From the NCBI GenBank assembly GCA_044870185.1, contig JBIOYL010000298.1, positions 1 to 12,284 of the forward strand: a stretch of 12,284 nucleotides of DNA, written 5' to 3'. This document shows positions 1 to 5,552 of the stretch, piece by piece. Made by a program: the position numbers and the translations under genes. This stretch comes from JBIOYL01 sp044870185. GTDB lineage: Bacteria > Actinomycetota > CALGFH01. How positions within the stretch are numbered: position 1 is the first letter of the stretch; the number at the start of each line of letters is the position of its first letter. The notes under the pieces were generated by a model. That model was given only the letters and a program-made list of their open reading frames with translations. It ran no database searches and was not told the DNA's origin.

Positions 1-807
1 GGGCCGGCCCGGCCGGTCCCGCTGCCCCCCGGCCCGCTCGACCTGGAGGTCGAGGGGCTCACCTTCGCCTACCAGCCCGGCGTCGAGGTGCTGCGCGACG
101 TCTGGTTCCGGGTGCCCGCCGGCAGCACGGTCGCGCTCGTCGGCCCGACCGGCGCCGGCAAGTCGACCCTCGCCCTGCTGCTGGCCCGCCTGCTCGTCCC
201 CGACCGGGGCGCGATCCGGCTGGGCGGCCGGGACCTGGCCGGCGTCGACCCCGGTGAGCTGGCCGGCGCGACCGGCCTCGCCTTGCAGGAGGCGTTCCTG
301 TTCTCGGCCTCGGTGGCCGACAACATCTGCCTGGCCGACCGCGACGGCCGCTGCGACGGCGTCGTCGACGCCGTCCGGCTCGCCCAGGTCGAGGAGTTCG
401 TGCGCCGGCTCCCGGACGGCTACGACACCATCGTCGGCGAGCGCGGCGCCACGCTGTCGGGCGGCCAGCGCCAGCGTGTCGCCCTGGCCCGGGCCCTGGT
501 GCGCGAGCCGCGGCTGCTCGTGCTCGACGACGCGACCGCGAGCGTCGACCCGGTTACCGAGGGCCGCATCCTCGCCGGGCTCGGCCGGCGCCTGCCCACC
601 ACCACGACGGTCGTGGTCGCCTCGCGCCTGGCCACGATCGCGCTGGCCGACCGGGTGCTGTACCTGGAGGGCGGGCGGCTGGTCGCCGAGGGCAGCCATG
701 ACGAGCTGCTGGCCACCGTGCCCGGCTACGCCAAGCTCGCCCGGGCCTACGAGAAGGACCAGGTGCGGGGCAGGCGGGCCGGCGGGCGCACCGGGGAGGC
801 GTCGTGA
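1..807 (+). CDS. ABC exporter half-transporter, ATPase domain (5' partial), degenerate-site subunit
   Basis: The frame is open from base 1, so only the nucleotide-binding domain of a membrane-fused (type IV) ABC exporter subunit is present; its transmembrane half lies outside the window. Visible in order: the FAYQPG A-loop strand (bases 64-81), Walker A GPTGAGKST (from base 142), a Q-loop in ALQEAFLF, a canonical LSGGQRQ signature (from base 454), Walker B LLVLDD (to base 531) and a D-loop ASVD. Two catalytic positions differ from the family norm. The glutamate after Walker B is aspartate (bases 529-531). The H-loop histidine is serine (ASRLAT, bases 622-624). Such changes mark the degenerate-site subunit of heterodimeric exporters such as TM287/288 or BmrCD. 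The stop overlaps the next start as GTGA (804-807), so the two are probably translationally coupled partners. The substrate (drug, lipid or peptide) cannot be told. Confidence 0.93.
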   Translation, partial: GPARPVPLPPGPLDLEVEGLTFAYQPGVEVLRDVWFRVPAGSTVALVGPTGAGKSTLALLLARLLVPDRGAIRLGGRDLAGVDPGELAGATGLALQEAFLFSASVADNICLADRDGRCDGVVDAVRLAQVEEFVRRLPDGYDTIVGERGATLSGGQRQRVALARALVREPRLLVLDDATASVDPVTEGRILAGLGRRLPTTTTVVVASRLATIALADRVLYLEGGRLVAEGSHDELLATVPGYAKLARAYEKDQVRGRRAGGRTGEAS

Positions 808-2624
808 GCGCGCCGGCGGGGGCAGGTGACACTCGCAGGGACACTCCGGTCGATCAGGCGGAGACCGGGCGGATCCAGGCCAGGCGGGTGTTCCGGCGGG
901 GGCTGGCGGCCAGTCCCGAGCTGCGCGAGGGCATCTGGCTCACCCTGGCGCTGGCGCTGGTCGCTGGCGGCGGCCGGGTCGTGACCCCGGTCCTGGTCCA
1001 GCAGGTCATCGACCGCCACCTCGTCGGCGGCCAGGCACACGTGGCCGGCATGCTGCCGCTGGCGGGGGCCGGCGTGGCCGCCATCCTGCTCACCGCCTGG
1101 GCGGCCCGGGCCACCCTGCGGCGGCTTGCCCGCTCCAGCGAGCGGGCGCTGGCCAACCTGCGGGTCCGCGCCTTCCGGCACATCCACGCCCTGAGCATGG
1201 CCCACCACACCGAGCAGCACCGCGGCACCCTGGTCAGCCGGGTCACCTCCGACGTCGAGACCCTGGGCGAGTTCTTCCGCTGGGGCGGCCTGGCCTGGAT
1301 CGTGAACGGCGCCCTGATGGTCGCCGCCTTGGCCGCCATGGCCGTCTACGACTGGCGGCTGGCGCTGGTCGCGCTGGCCGCCGGGCTGCCCCTGGTCCTG
1401 GTGCTGCGCCAGATGCAGCGGATGGTCATCCACGCCTGGGACGCCGTCCGCTCCCGCGTGGGCGACGTCCTGGCCGTCGTGTCCGAGTCGATCCAGGGCG
1501 CCGCGGTCGTGCGCGCCTACGGCGCCCAGGCCCGCATGCAGCGCCAGATCGTCCAGTCGATCACCCGCCGCCGGCAGGCCGAGGTGCGGGCGGGCGCGAT
1601 CGGCGCCTTCTTCTTCCCCACCAACGAGCTGTTCGCCGCCCTCACCATCGCGGCCGTGCTGGTCGCAGGCATGGCGCTCGGCCCGGCCCACGGCATGTCG
1701 GCCGGCACGCTGGTCGCCTTCATGTTCCTGGTGTCGCTGTTCCTGGAGCCGATCGCCGAGTTCACCGAGATCCTCGACCACACCCAGACCGCCATGGCCG
1801 GCTGGCGCAAGGTCCTCGACGTGCTCGACACGCCGATCGAGGTGGTCGAGCCGGTGCCCGGCAAACGGCTGCCCGCCCGCGCGCTCGACATCGAGCTGGA
1901 CGCGGTGTCGTTCGCCTACCGCGGCGGCGGGCCGGTCCTGCGTGCGGTCAGCGTGACCATCCCGGCCGGCACCCACGCCGCCCTGGTCGGCGCGACCGGC
2001 TCGGGCAAGACCACGCTGGCCAAGCTGCTCATCCGCGTGGCCGACCCGACCGCCGGGTCGATCCGGGTGGCCGGCGTCGACCTGCGCGAGGTGCAGCTGC
2101 GCTCGCTGCGCTCCTCGCTGGTGATGGTGCCCCAGGACGGCTTCCTGTTCGACACCACCGTGGCCGACAACGTGCGCCTGGCCAAACCGGACGCCGACGA
2201 CGACGAGATCCGGGCCGCGTTCGCCGCGCTGGGCCTGGCGAGCTGGCTGGACGGCCTCGCCGACGGCCTGGACACCCACGTCGGCGAGCGTGGCGAGTCG
2301 CTGTCGGTCGGCGAGCGCCAGCTCGTGGCGCTCGCCCGCGGCTACCTGGCCGACCCGGGCTGCCTGATTCTGGACGAGGCGACCTCGGCCGTCGACCCGG
2401 CCACCGAGGTGCGCCTCAAGCATGCGCTGGGGCGCCTGACCGCCGGCCGGACGGCCATCACCATCGCCCATCGCCTGGCCACCGCCGAGCACGCCGACCT
2501 GGTGCTGGTCATGGAAGGCGGCCGGCTGGTCGAGCGGGGCCGCCACGCCGACCTGCTGCGGGCCGGCGGCGTCTACGCCCGGCTGCACGCCAGCTGGCTC
2601 GCCAGCCTGTCCGAGGCAGGCTGA
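804..2624 (+). CDS. ABC exporter half-transporter (TMD-NBD), canonical-site subunit
   Basis: A complete 606-aa half-transporter. A six-helix exporter membrane domain spans about residues 40-335, with hydrophobic stretches near 44-65, 83-102, 163-185, 186-202, 275-292 and 300-315. The ATPase domain begins near residue 360 (LDIELDAVSFAY). It shows Walker A GATGSGKTT (396-404), Q-loop Q444, Walker B LILDE with catalytic E525, and H-loop H556. Its signature is LSVGE (500-504) instead of LSGGQ. That change sits in the half-site that would face the partner's defective Walker B. The pair therefore forms one canonical site (this Walker A/B with the partner's LSGGQ) and one degenerate site. The GTG start overlaps the upstream stop by 4 bp, so this is the second gene of a two-gene operon. 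Length and layout are normal for the family. Substrate unknown; multidrug or lipid export is the usual guess. Confidence 0.95.
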   Translation: MSAPAGAGDTRRDTPVDQAETGRIQARRVFRRGLAASPELREGIWLTLALALVAGGGRVVTPVLVQQVIDRHLVGGQAHVAGMLPLAGAGVAAILLTAWAARATLRRLARSSERALANLRVRAFRHIHALSMAHHTEQHRGTLVSRVTSDVETLGEFFRWGGLAWIVNGALMVAALAAMAVYDWRLALVALAAGLPLVLVLRQMQRMVIHAWDAVRSRVGDVLAVVSESIQGAAVVRAYGAQARMQRQIVQSITRRRQAEVRAGAIGAFFFPTNELFAALTIAAVLVAGMALGPAHGMSAGTLVAFMFLVSLFLEPIAEFTEILDHTQTAMAGWRKVLDVLDTPIEVVEPVPGKRLPARALDIELDAVSFAYRGGGPVLRAVSVTIPAGTHAALVGATGSGKTTLAKLLIRVADPTAGSIRVAGVDLREVQLRSLRSSLVMVPQDGFLFDTTVADNVRLAKPDADDDEIRAAFAALGLASWLDGLADGLDTHVGERGESLSVGERQLVALARGYLADPGCLILDEATSAVDPATEVRLKHALGRLTAGRTAITIAHRLATAEHADLVLVMEGGRLVERGRHADLLRAGGVYARLHASWLASLSEAG

Positions 2625-2658
2625 GGTGAGCGGCGCGGTGGCGGCCGGCCTCAGCCCG
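2617..2658. terminator. Candidate bidirectional terminator between convergent genes
   Basis: Only 26 bp separate the ABC exporter stop (2622-2624) from the stop of the minus-strand gene (2651-2653). An inverted repeat, CTGAGG (2621-2626) with CCTCAG (2649-2654), embeds both stop codons. It extends outward to 2617 and 2658 with one mismatch. The 22-nt loop is GC-rich and may fold further. There is no T-tract, which is common in actinobacterial terminators. Function is inferred from symmetry and position only. Confidence 0.4.
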
Positions 2659-3148
2659 TCACGCCGCCCATGCCACTGGGGAGCCGAGTCTGGAAGTCGA
2701 GGACCCCGACCCAGGTCGGTCGCACCGCGATGCGTGCCATCCTCGTGCCCGGCTGATCGATCTGGGCGAGGTACGAAGCGGCGGCGTCCTGCCCCATGTA
2801 GCGACGCGCTGCCAGCGCGTACTCCGGCACCACCCCGTCCACCTCGGTGACCGATACCCGACCGCGGACGCTGAGCACAGTGGGCGGGAAGCCCTCGGTG
2901 TCGATGCTGACAGCCACGTCCGGGTTCGCACGCAGCGCACCCAGTCGGGCGGCGGCGCGCCGCACGTGCGGCGCCGACAGGAAGGTCGGCATGACGAGCT
3001 CGTCGCCCGTCCAATGGAACCAGGTTGGCACGATGCGTGGTGTGCCGTCCATGGCGGTGTACGCGAGGCGGGCCGGCACGGTCGAGCTGAGCAGGCGCTT
3101 CGCGGCCTCGCTTTCCAGCAGCCTGAGGTCACCCTGCGGCAATGCCAT
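2651..3148 (-). CDS. Pyridoxamine 5'-phosphate oxidase-like (split-barrel) flavin/F420-binding protein
   Basis: A 165-aa protein with the split-barrel pattern of the PPOX superfamily. The N-terminal helix AAKRLLSSTVPARLAYT leads into GTPRIVPTWFHW (about 35-46), then a strand pair ELVMPTF and APHVRRAARLG-type text, then VAVSIDTEGFPPTVLSVRGRVSV (about 78-100), and finally a helix and strand ending in VGVLDFQTRL. Actinobacterial members of this size often bind F420 or FMN and reduce or sense small molecules; the cofactor cannot be decided here. The ATG start is well supported by an AAAGGAGG ribosome site (3154-3161) 5 nt upstream. It follows the ArsR remnant on the same strand, but a plausible promoter lies between them, so it may be transcribed alone. 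Its codons look less strictly G/C-ending than those of the ABC genes. Confidence 0.85.
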   Translation of the reverse strand: MALPQGDLRLLESEAAKRLLSSTVPARLAYTAMDGTPRIVPTWFHWTGDELVMPTFLSAPHVRRAAARLGALRANPDVAVSIDTEGFPPTVLSVRGRVSVTEVDGVVPEYALAARRYMGQDAAASYLAQIDQPGTRMARIAVRPTWVGVLDFQTRLPSGMGGVTG

Positions 3149-3175
3149 CGTCTCCTCCTTTGCCGGCGGTCACCG

Positions 3176-3181
3176 ATCCTA
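3176..3181 (-). promoter_or_regulatory. Candidate -10 element of the PPOX-like gene
   Basis: On the minus strand this hexamer reads TAGGAT, a good match to the actinobacterial TANNNT -10 pattern. It lies about 15 nt before the ribosome site at 3154-3161. It falls in the 41-bp gap after the ArsR remnant's stop. No convincing -35 hexamer was found, so confidence is low. Confidence 0.3.
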
Positions 3182-3189
3182 TCGGGCGT

Positions 3190-3390
3190 TCACGTCCGTG
3201 CTCCTTTGGTCTTGTCGAGGTAGCCGCCGAGCCGGTCGAGCCGGCCCTCCCAGCGGCGCCAGTACCACTCGATCCACCGCGCCGCGTCGTCCAGATGCTC
3301 GGGCCCGAGCCGGCACCGGCGGGTCCGGCCCTGCTTCTCGGTGAGCACCAGCCGGGCCTGCTCGAGGATGTGGACGTGCTTGAGCAGGCC
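3190..3390 (-). pseudogene. ArsR-family regulator remnant, N-terminal half missing
   Basis: Reading from about 3390 down to the TGA at 3190-3192, the protein runs GLLKHVHILEQARLVLTEKQ and on through GRTRRCRLGPEHLDDAARWIEWYWRRWEGRLDRLGGYLDKT. This matches the second half of ArsR winged-helix repressors: the end of the recognition helix (SKHL..LE.AGLV), the wing (GR.R.CRL.P) and the C-terminal helix (W...Y..FWE.RLD.L). Family members run about 100-115 aa; only about 67 are present. The dimerisation helix, first HTH helices and start codon are gone. Similarity begins immediately after the stop of the GGT-family gene (3392-3394), inside the recognition helix. The open frame continues upstream to a TTG at 3471, but that part lies within the GGT gene and has no ArsR features. 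A 13-bp direct repeat marks the junction. It is most likely non-functional. Confidence 0.72.
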
Positions 3391-3452
3391 GTCAGCGGCC
3401 GACCGCGTAGCCCTGACGGCCCCGCGGGTTGGCGGCCGCCTTGAGCAGGCCG
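3379..3452. repeat. 13-bp direct repeat at the GGT/ArsR-remnant junction
   Basis: CTTGAGCAGGCCG occurs at 3379-3391 and again at 3440-3452, identical over 13 bp with different bases on both sides. The first copy encodes GLLK at the start of the ArsR remnant. The second encodes the TGLLK stretch of the GGT C-terminus, in another frame (offset 61 bp). It may be the scar of the event that removed the ArsR N-terminus, or a chance result of identical GC-rich codons. Confidence 0.6.
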
Positions 3453-5185
3453 GTGGCCGGGTCGCGGCCAACCGCCGACAGGCGGCCGAGCGACCAGGGG
3501 CCGGCGACCTCGACCCGGTGGCCGCGGGCGCGCAGGCCCGCGATCACGTCGGCGTCGACGCGTGCCTCCACGACGACCTGGCCTGGCACGGCCTGGCGCG
3601 GGTAGAAGCTCGACGGGAAGTGGGTGGTGTGGAAGGTGGGCGCGTCGATCGCCTGCTGCAGGTCGAGCCCGAAGTGCAGGTGGTGCAGGAAGAACACGAG
3701 CGACCACTGGTCCTGGGTGTCGCCGCCTGGGGTGCCGAAGGCCAGCACCGCCCGGCCGTCACGCAGCGCCAGCGAGGGCGACAGGGTGGTGCGGGGCCGC
3801 TTGCCGCCGGCCAGGGAGTTGGGCAGCCCGGGGGTCAGCCAGAACATCTGGGCACGGGTGCCCAGGCCAAAGCCCAAGCCGGGGATGACCGGCGAGCTCT
3901 GCAGCCAGCCGCCGCTCGGGGTGGCGGCCACCATGCTGCCGTGGCGGTCGACCACGTCGACGTGGCAGGTGTCGCCGCGTGTCTCCCCGGTGGGCAGCAC
4001 GGTCGGCTCGCCGACCCCCGTGGCGGCGGTCAGCGCGGCCTCGCCCAGCCCGGCGATCCGGAGCGCGTCGGGCAGCCTGGGCGCCTGCCCGTCGACCGTG
4101 CCGGGCCGCAGCTCCAGCGAGGCCGACTCGCCGACCAGCGCCCGCCGCGTGGCCGCATAGCCGCGGTCGAGCAGCCGGTCCAGGGGGACCTCGGCGAAGG
4201 CCGGGTCGCCGTACCAGGCCTCGCGGTCGGCGAAGGCGAGCTTGGCGCACTCGACCACCGTGTGCACGAACTCGACGCTGCCGAGCCCCATGCCGGCCAG
4301 GTCGAAGCCCTCCAGCAGGGCGAGCTGCTGGAGGAAGACCGGCCCCTGGCCCCACGGGCCGGTCTTGCACACCGTCAGGCCGCCGTGGTCGAAGCTGACC
4401 GGCGGCTCGACCGTCGCCCACCAGGCGGCCAGGTCGGCGCCGGTGAGCAGGCCGCGATGGCGTTGCCCGGTCACGTCCAGCACCTCGGCCGAGGCCAGGT
4501 ACCGGTCGATCGCCTCGGCCACGAACCCGGTGTAGAACGCGGCCCGGGCCGCCTCGACCTGCGCGTCCCGGCCGGGGCCGGCCGAGGCGGCCTCGGCGAG
4601 GATGCGACGGTAGGTGGCGGCCAGCGCCGGGTTGCGGAAGCGGCTTCCGGGTTGCGGCACGCCGTCGGCCAGCCAGACGGCGGCCGAGGACGTCCACTCC
4701 TCGCCGAACAGCCGCTCGACCGTGGCGACGGTGGAGCTGAGCTGGGGGACGACCGGGTAGCCGTGCTCGGCGTAGCCGATCGCGTCCGCGAGCACGTCGG
4801 CCGGCCGCATGGTGCCGAGCTCGCCGAGCAGCAGCATCCAGGCGCCGAACGCGCCCGGCACGCAGGCCGGCAGCAGGCCGGTGCCGGGCACCAGGTCGAG
4901 GCCGAGGCGCTCGAAGACCTCGATCGAGGCGGCGGCCGGCGCCGGCCCCTGCCCGTCGACCACGCCGACGCGCTGCTGGTCGGCGCTCCAGTACAGGATC
5001 GGTGCCTCGCCGCCCGGGCCGTTCAGGTGCGGCTCGACGACCTGCAGCACGAACCCGGCCGCGACGGCCGCGTCGAAGGCGTTGCCGCCCCGTTCGAGCA
5101 CGGCCATCCCGGCCGCCGAGGCGAGCCAGTGGGTCGACGACACCATGCCGACCGTGCCGAGCAGCTCGGGCCTGGTGGCGAACAC
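3392..5185 (-). CDS. Gamma-glutamyltransferase-family (Ntn-hydrolase) protein
   Basis: A 597-aa member of the GGT family, whose enzymes self-cleave and use the freed N-terminal threonine to attack gamma-glutamyl amides. I see the N-terminal block AAGMAVLERGGNAFDAAVAA and GPGGEAP, the autoprocessing site GDTCHVDVVDRHG with nucleophile Thr406, the TTLSP segment in KRPRTTLSPSL (the usual SSMSP), and the GTPGGDTQDQW oxyanion region. The C-terminus (GLLKAAANPRGRQGYAVGR) is complete. No signal peptide is seen, so it is probably cytoplasmic. The motif that normally reads (D)xRExAP, whose arginine holds the substrate carboxylate, reads DGQGPAP, giving Gln79. True glutathione hydrolase activity is thus doubtful; an acylase-like or other amidase role is possible. 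The start is chosen at GTG 5183-5185 because AAGGAG (5191-5196) lies 5 nt upstream. A GTG at 5237-5239 would add 18 residues but has no ribosome site. Confidence 0.92.
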   Translation of the reverse strand: MFATRPELLGTVGMVSSTHWLASAAGMAVLERGGNAFDAAVAAGFVLQVVEPHLNGPGGEAPILYWSADQQRVGVVDGQGPAPAAASIEVFERLGLDLVPGTGLLPACVPGAFGAWMLLLGELGTMRPADVLADAIGYAEHGYPVVPQLSSTVATVERLFGEEWTSSAAVWLADGVPQPGSRFRNPALAATYRRILAEAASAGPGRDAQVEAARAAFYTGFVAEAIDRYLASAEVLDVTGQRHRGLLTGADLAAWWATVEPPVSFDHGGLTVCKTGPWGQGPVFLQQLALLEGFDLAGMGLGSVEFVHTVVECAKLAFADREAWYGDPAFAEVPLDRLLDRGYAATRRALVGESASLELRPGTVDGQAPRLPDALRIAGLGEAALTAATGVGEPTVLPTGETRGDTCHVDVVDRHGSMVAATPSGGWLQSSPVIPGLGFGLGTRAQMFWLTPGLPNSLAGGKRPRTTLSPSLALRDGRAVLAFGTPGGDTQDQWSLVFFLHHLHFGLDLQQAIDAPTFHTTHFPSSFYPRQAVPGQVVVEARVDADVIAGLRARGHRVEVAGPWSLGRLSAVGRDPATGLLKAAANPRGRQGYAVGR

Positions 5186-5457
5186 CGGCGCTCCTTCCCG
5201 GGGAGTCGGGCGGGCCGTGAACCGTAGCTCCCGCGGCACGGCCCGTCAAGGCCGCCGCCGGCAGCCCCTGCGTGCCGGCGGCGGCGATCGACCCGAGCCC
5301 GCCCGCGGCTGGCCCGCACCGGCCGGGCGGCGATTGGCTCGACCGGCAGCCGGCCTGGGCCGGCTTGCAGCGGCCGGGCGGCAAGGGCGGCAATTGGCTC
5401 GACCGGCAGCCGGATCACCGGCATCCTGGGCACAGTCCAATCGCCGCCATCCCGGAA

Positions 5458-5522
5458 GACCGTTCGGGCCGGCCGGCCCTCGGCCGGACGGTCCTCGGCC
5501 GGCCGGTCCTGGGCCGGCCGGG
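5458..5522 (+). promoter_or_regulatory. Tandem hairpins in the ABC-F leader
   Basis: Hairpin one pairs 5458-5467 with 5484-5493 (10 pairs, one G-T). Hairpin two pairs 5494-5504 with 5512-5522 (11 pairs, one G-T) around a 7-nt loop. They abut, and the second ends 17 nt before the GGAG ribosome site (5540-5543). Several antibiotic-resistance ABC-F genes are controlled by ribosome-mediated attenuation in the leader, so a regulatory role is possible. No clear leader peptide or U-tract was seen. The fold may also be a by-product of GGCCGG repeats. Confidence 0.4.
5475..5519 (+). repeat. 15-bp tandem repeat, three units
   Basis: Units at 5475-5489, 5490-5504 and 5505-5519 follow the form GGYCCTSGGCCGGMC. 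Unit 2 differs from unit 1 at two positions and from unit 3 at one. The third copy of the neighbouring repeat begins at 5520, directly continuing the register. Each unit contains the self-complementary core GGCCGG, which makes the hairpins of the ABC-F leader. Confidence 0.8.
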
Positions 5523-5552
5523 CGGCCATTGGCCCGACTGGAGACCACCACC

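Larger units (their letters stand above)
5325..5538 (+). repeat. Three direct copies of a GGGCGGCNATTGGCYCGAC repeat
   Basis: Copies at 5325-5353 and 5385-5413 agree at 28 of 29 positions, exactly 60 bp apart. A third, shorter copy at 5520-5538 matches 17 of 19. The core GGCGGCGATTGG also appears inverted at 5437-5448 as a perfect 12-mer. Offsets of 60 and 135 bp are multiples of 15, the unit length of the adjoining tandem repeat. The array stops just before the ABC-F ribosome site. Confidence 0.8.
5186..5552. other. Divergent intergenic region, repeat-rich, no supported gene
   Basis: This 367-bp stretch separates the minus-strand GGT-family gene from the plus-strand ABC-F gene and should hold both promoters, though no clear -35/-10 pair stands out. 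It contains degenerate direct repeats that share a 15-bp register, an inverted copy of one repeat, and two strong hairpins next to the ABC-F start. A plus-strand open frame (5272-5574) with repeated WLDRQP text crosses it, but it has no ribosome site. Confidence 0.7.

Noticed and set aside
747..3014. Minus-strand 755-residue open frame opposite the ABC exporter
   Set aside because: It is antisense to a gene with clear motifs. The text is low-complexity (Gly/Gln/His/Arg) with no domain, as expected from GC-rich shadow frames.
3391..3471. N-terminal part of the ArsR open frame (TTG at 3471) as genuine coding sequence
   Set aside because: It lies wholly within the GGT C-terminus in another frame and shows no ArsR helices.
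3341..5227. Plus-strand 628-residue open frame opposite the GGT-family gene
   Set aside because: It is an antisense shadow; the minus strand carries full GGT motifs and a good ribosome site.
5325..5448. Repeat array considered as a CRISPR
   Set aside because: Repeats are few, degenerate, one is inverted, spacing is irregular (60 and 135 bp), and no cas gene is present.
4809..5552. In-frame upstream extension of the ABC-F gene
   Set aside because: It overlaps the GGT gene antisense, is compositionally biased, and similarity plus the GGAG site favour the ATG at 5553.
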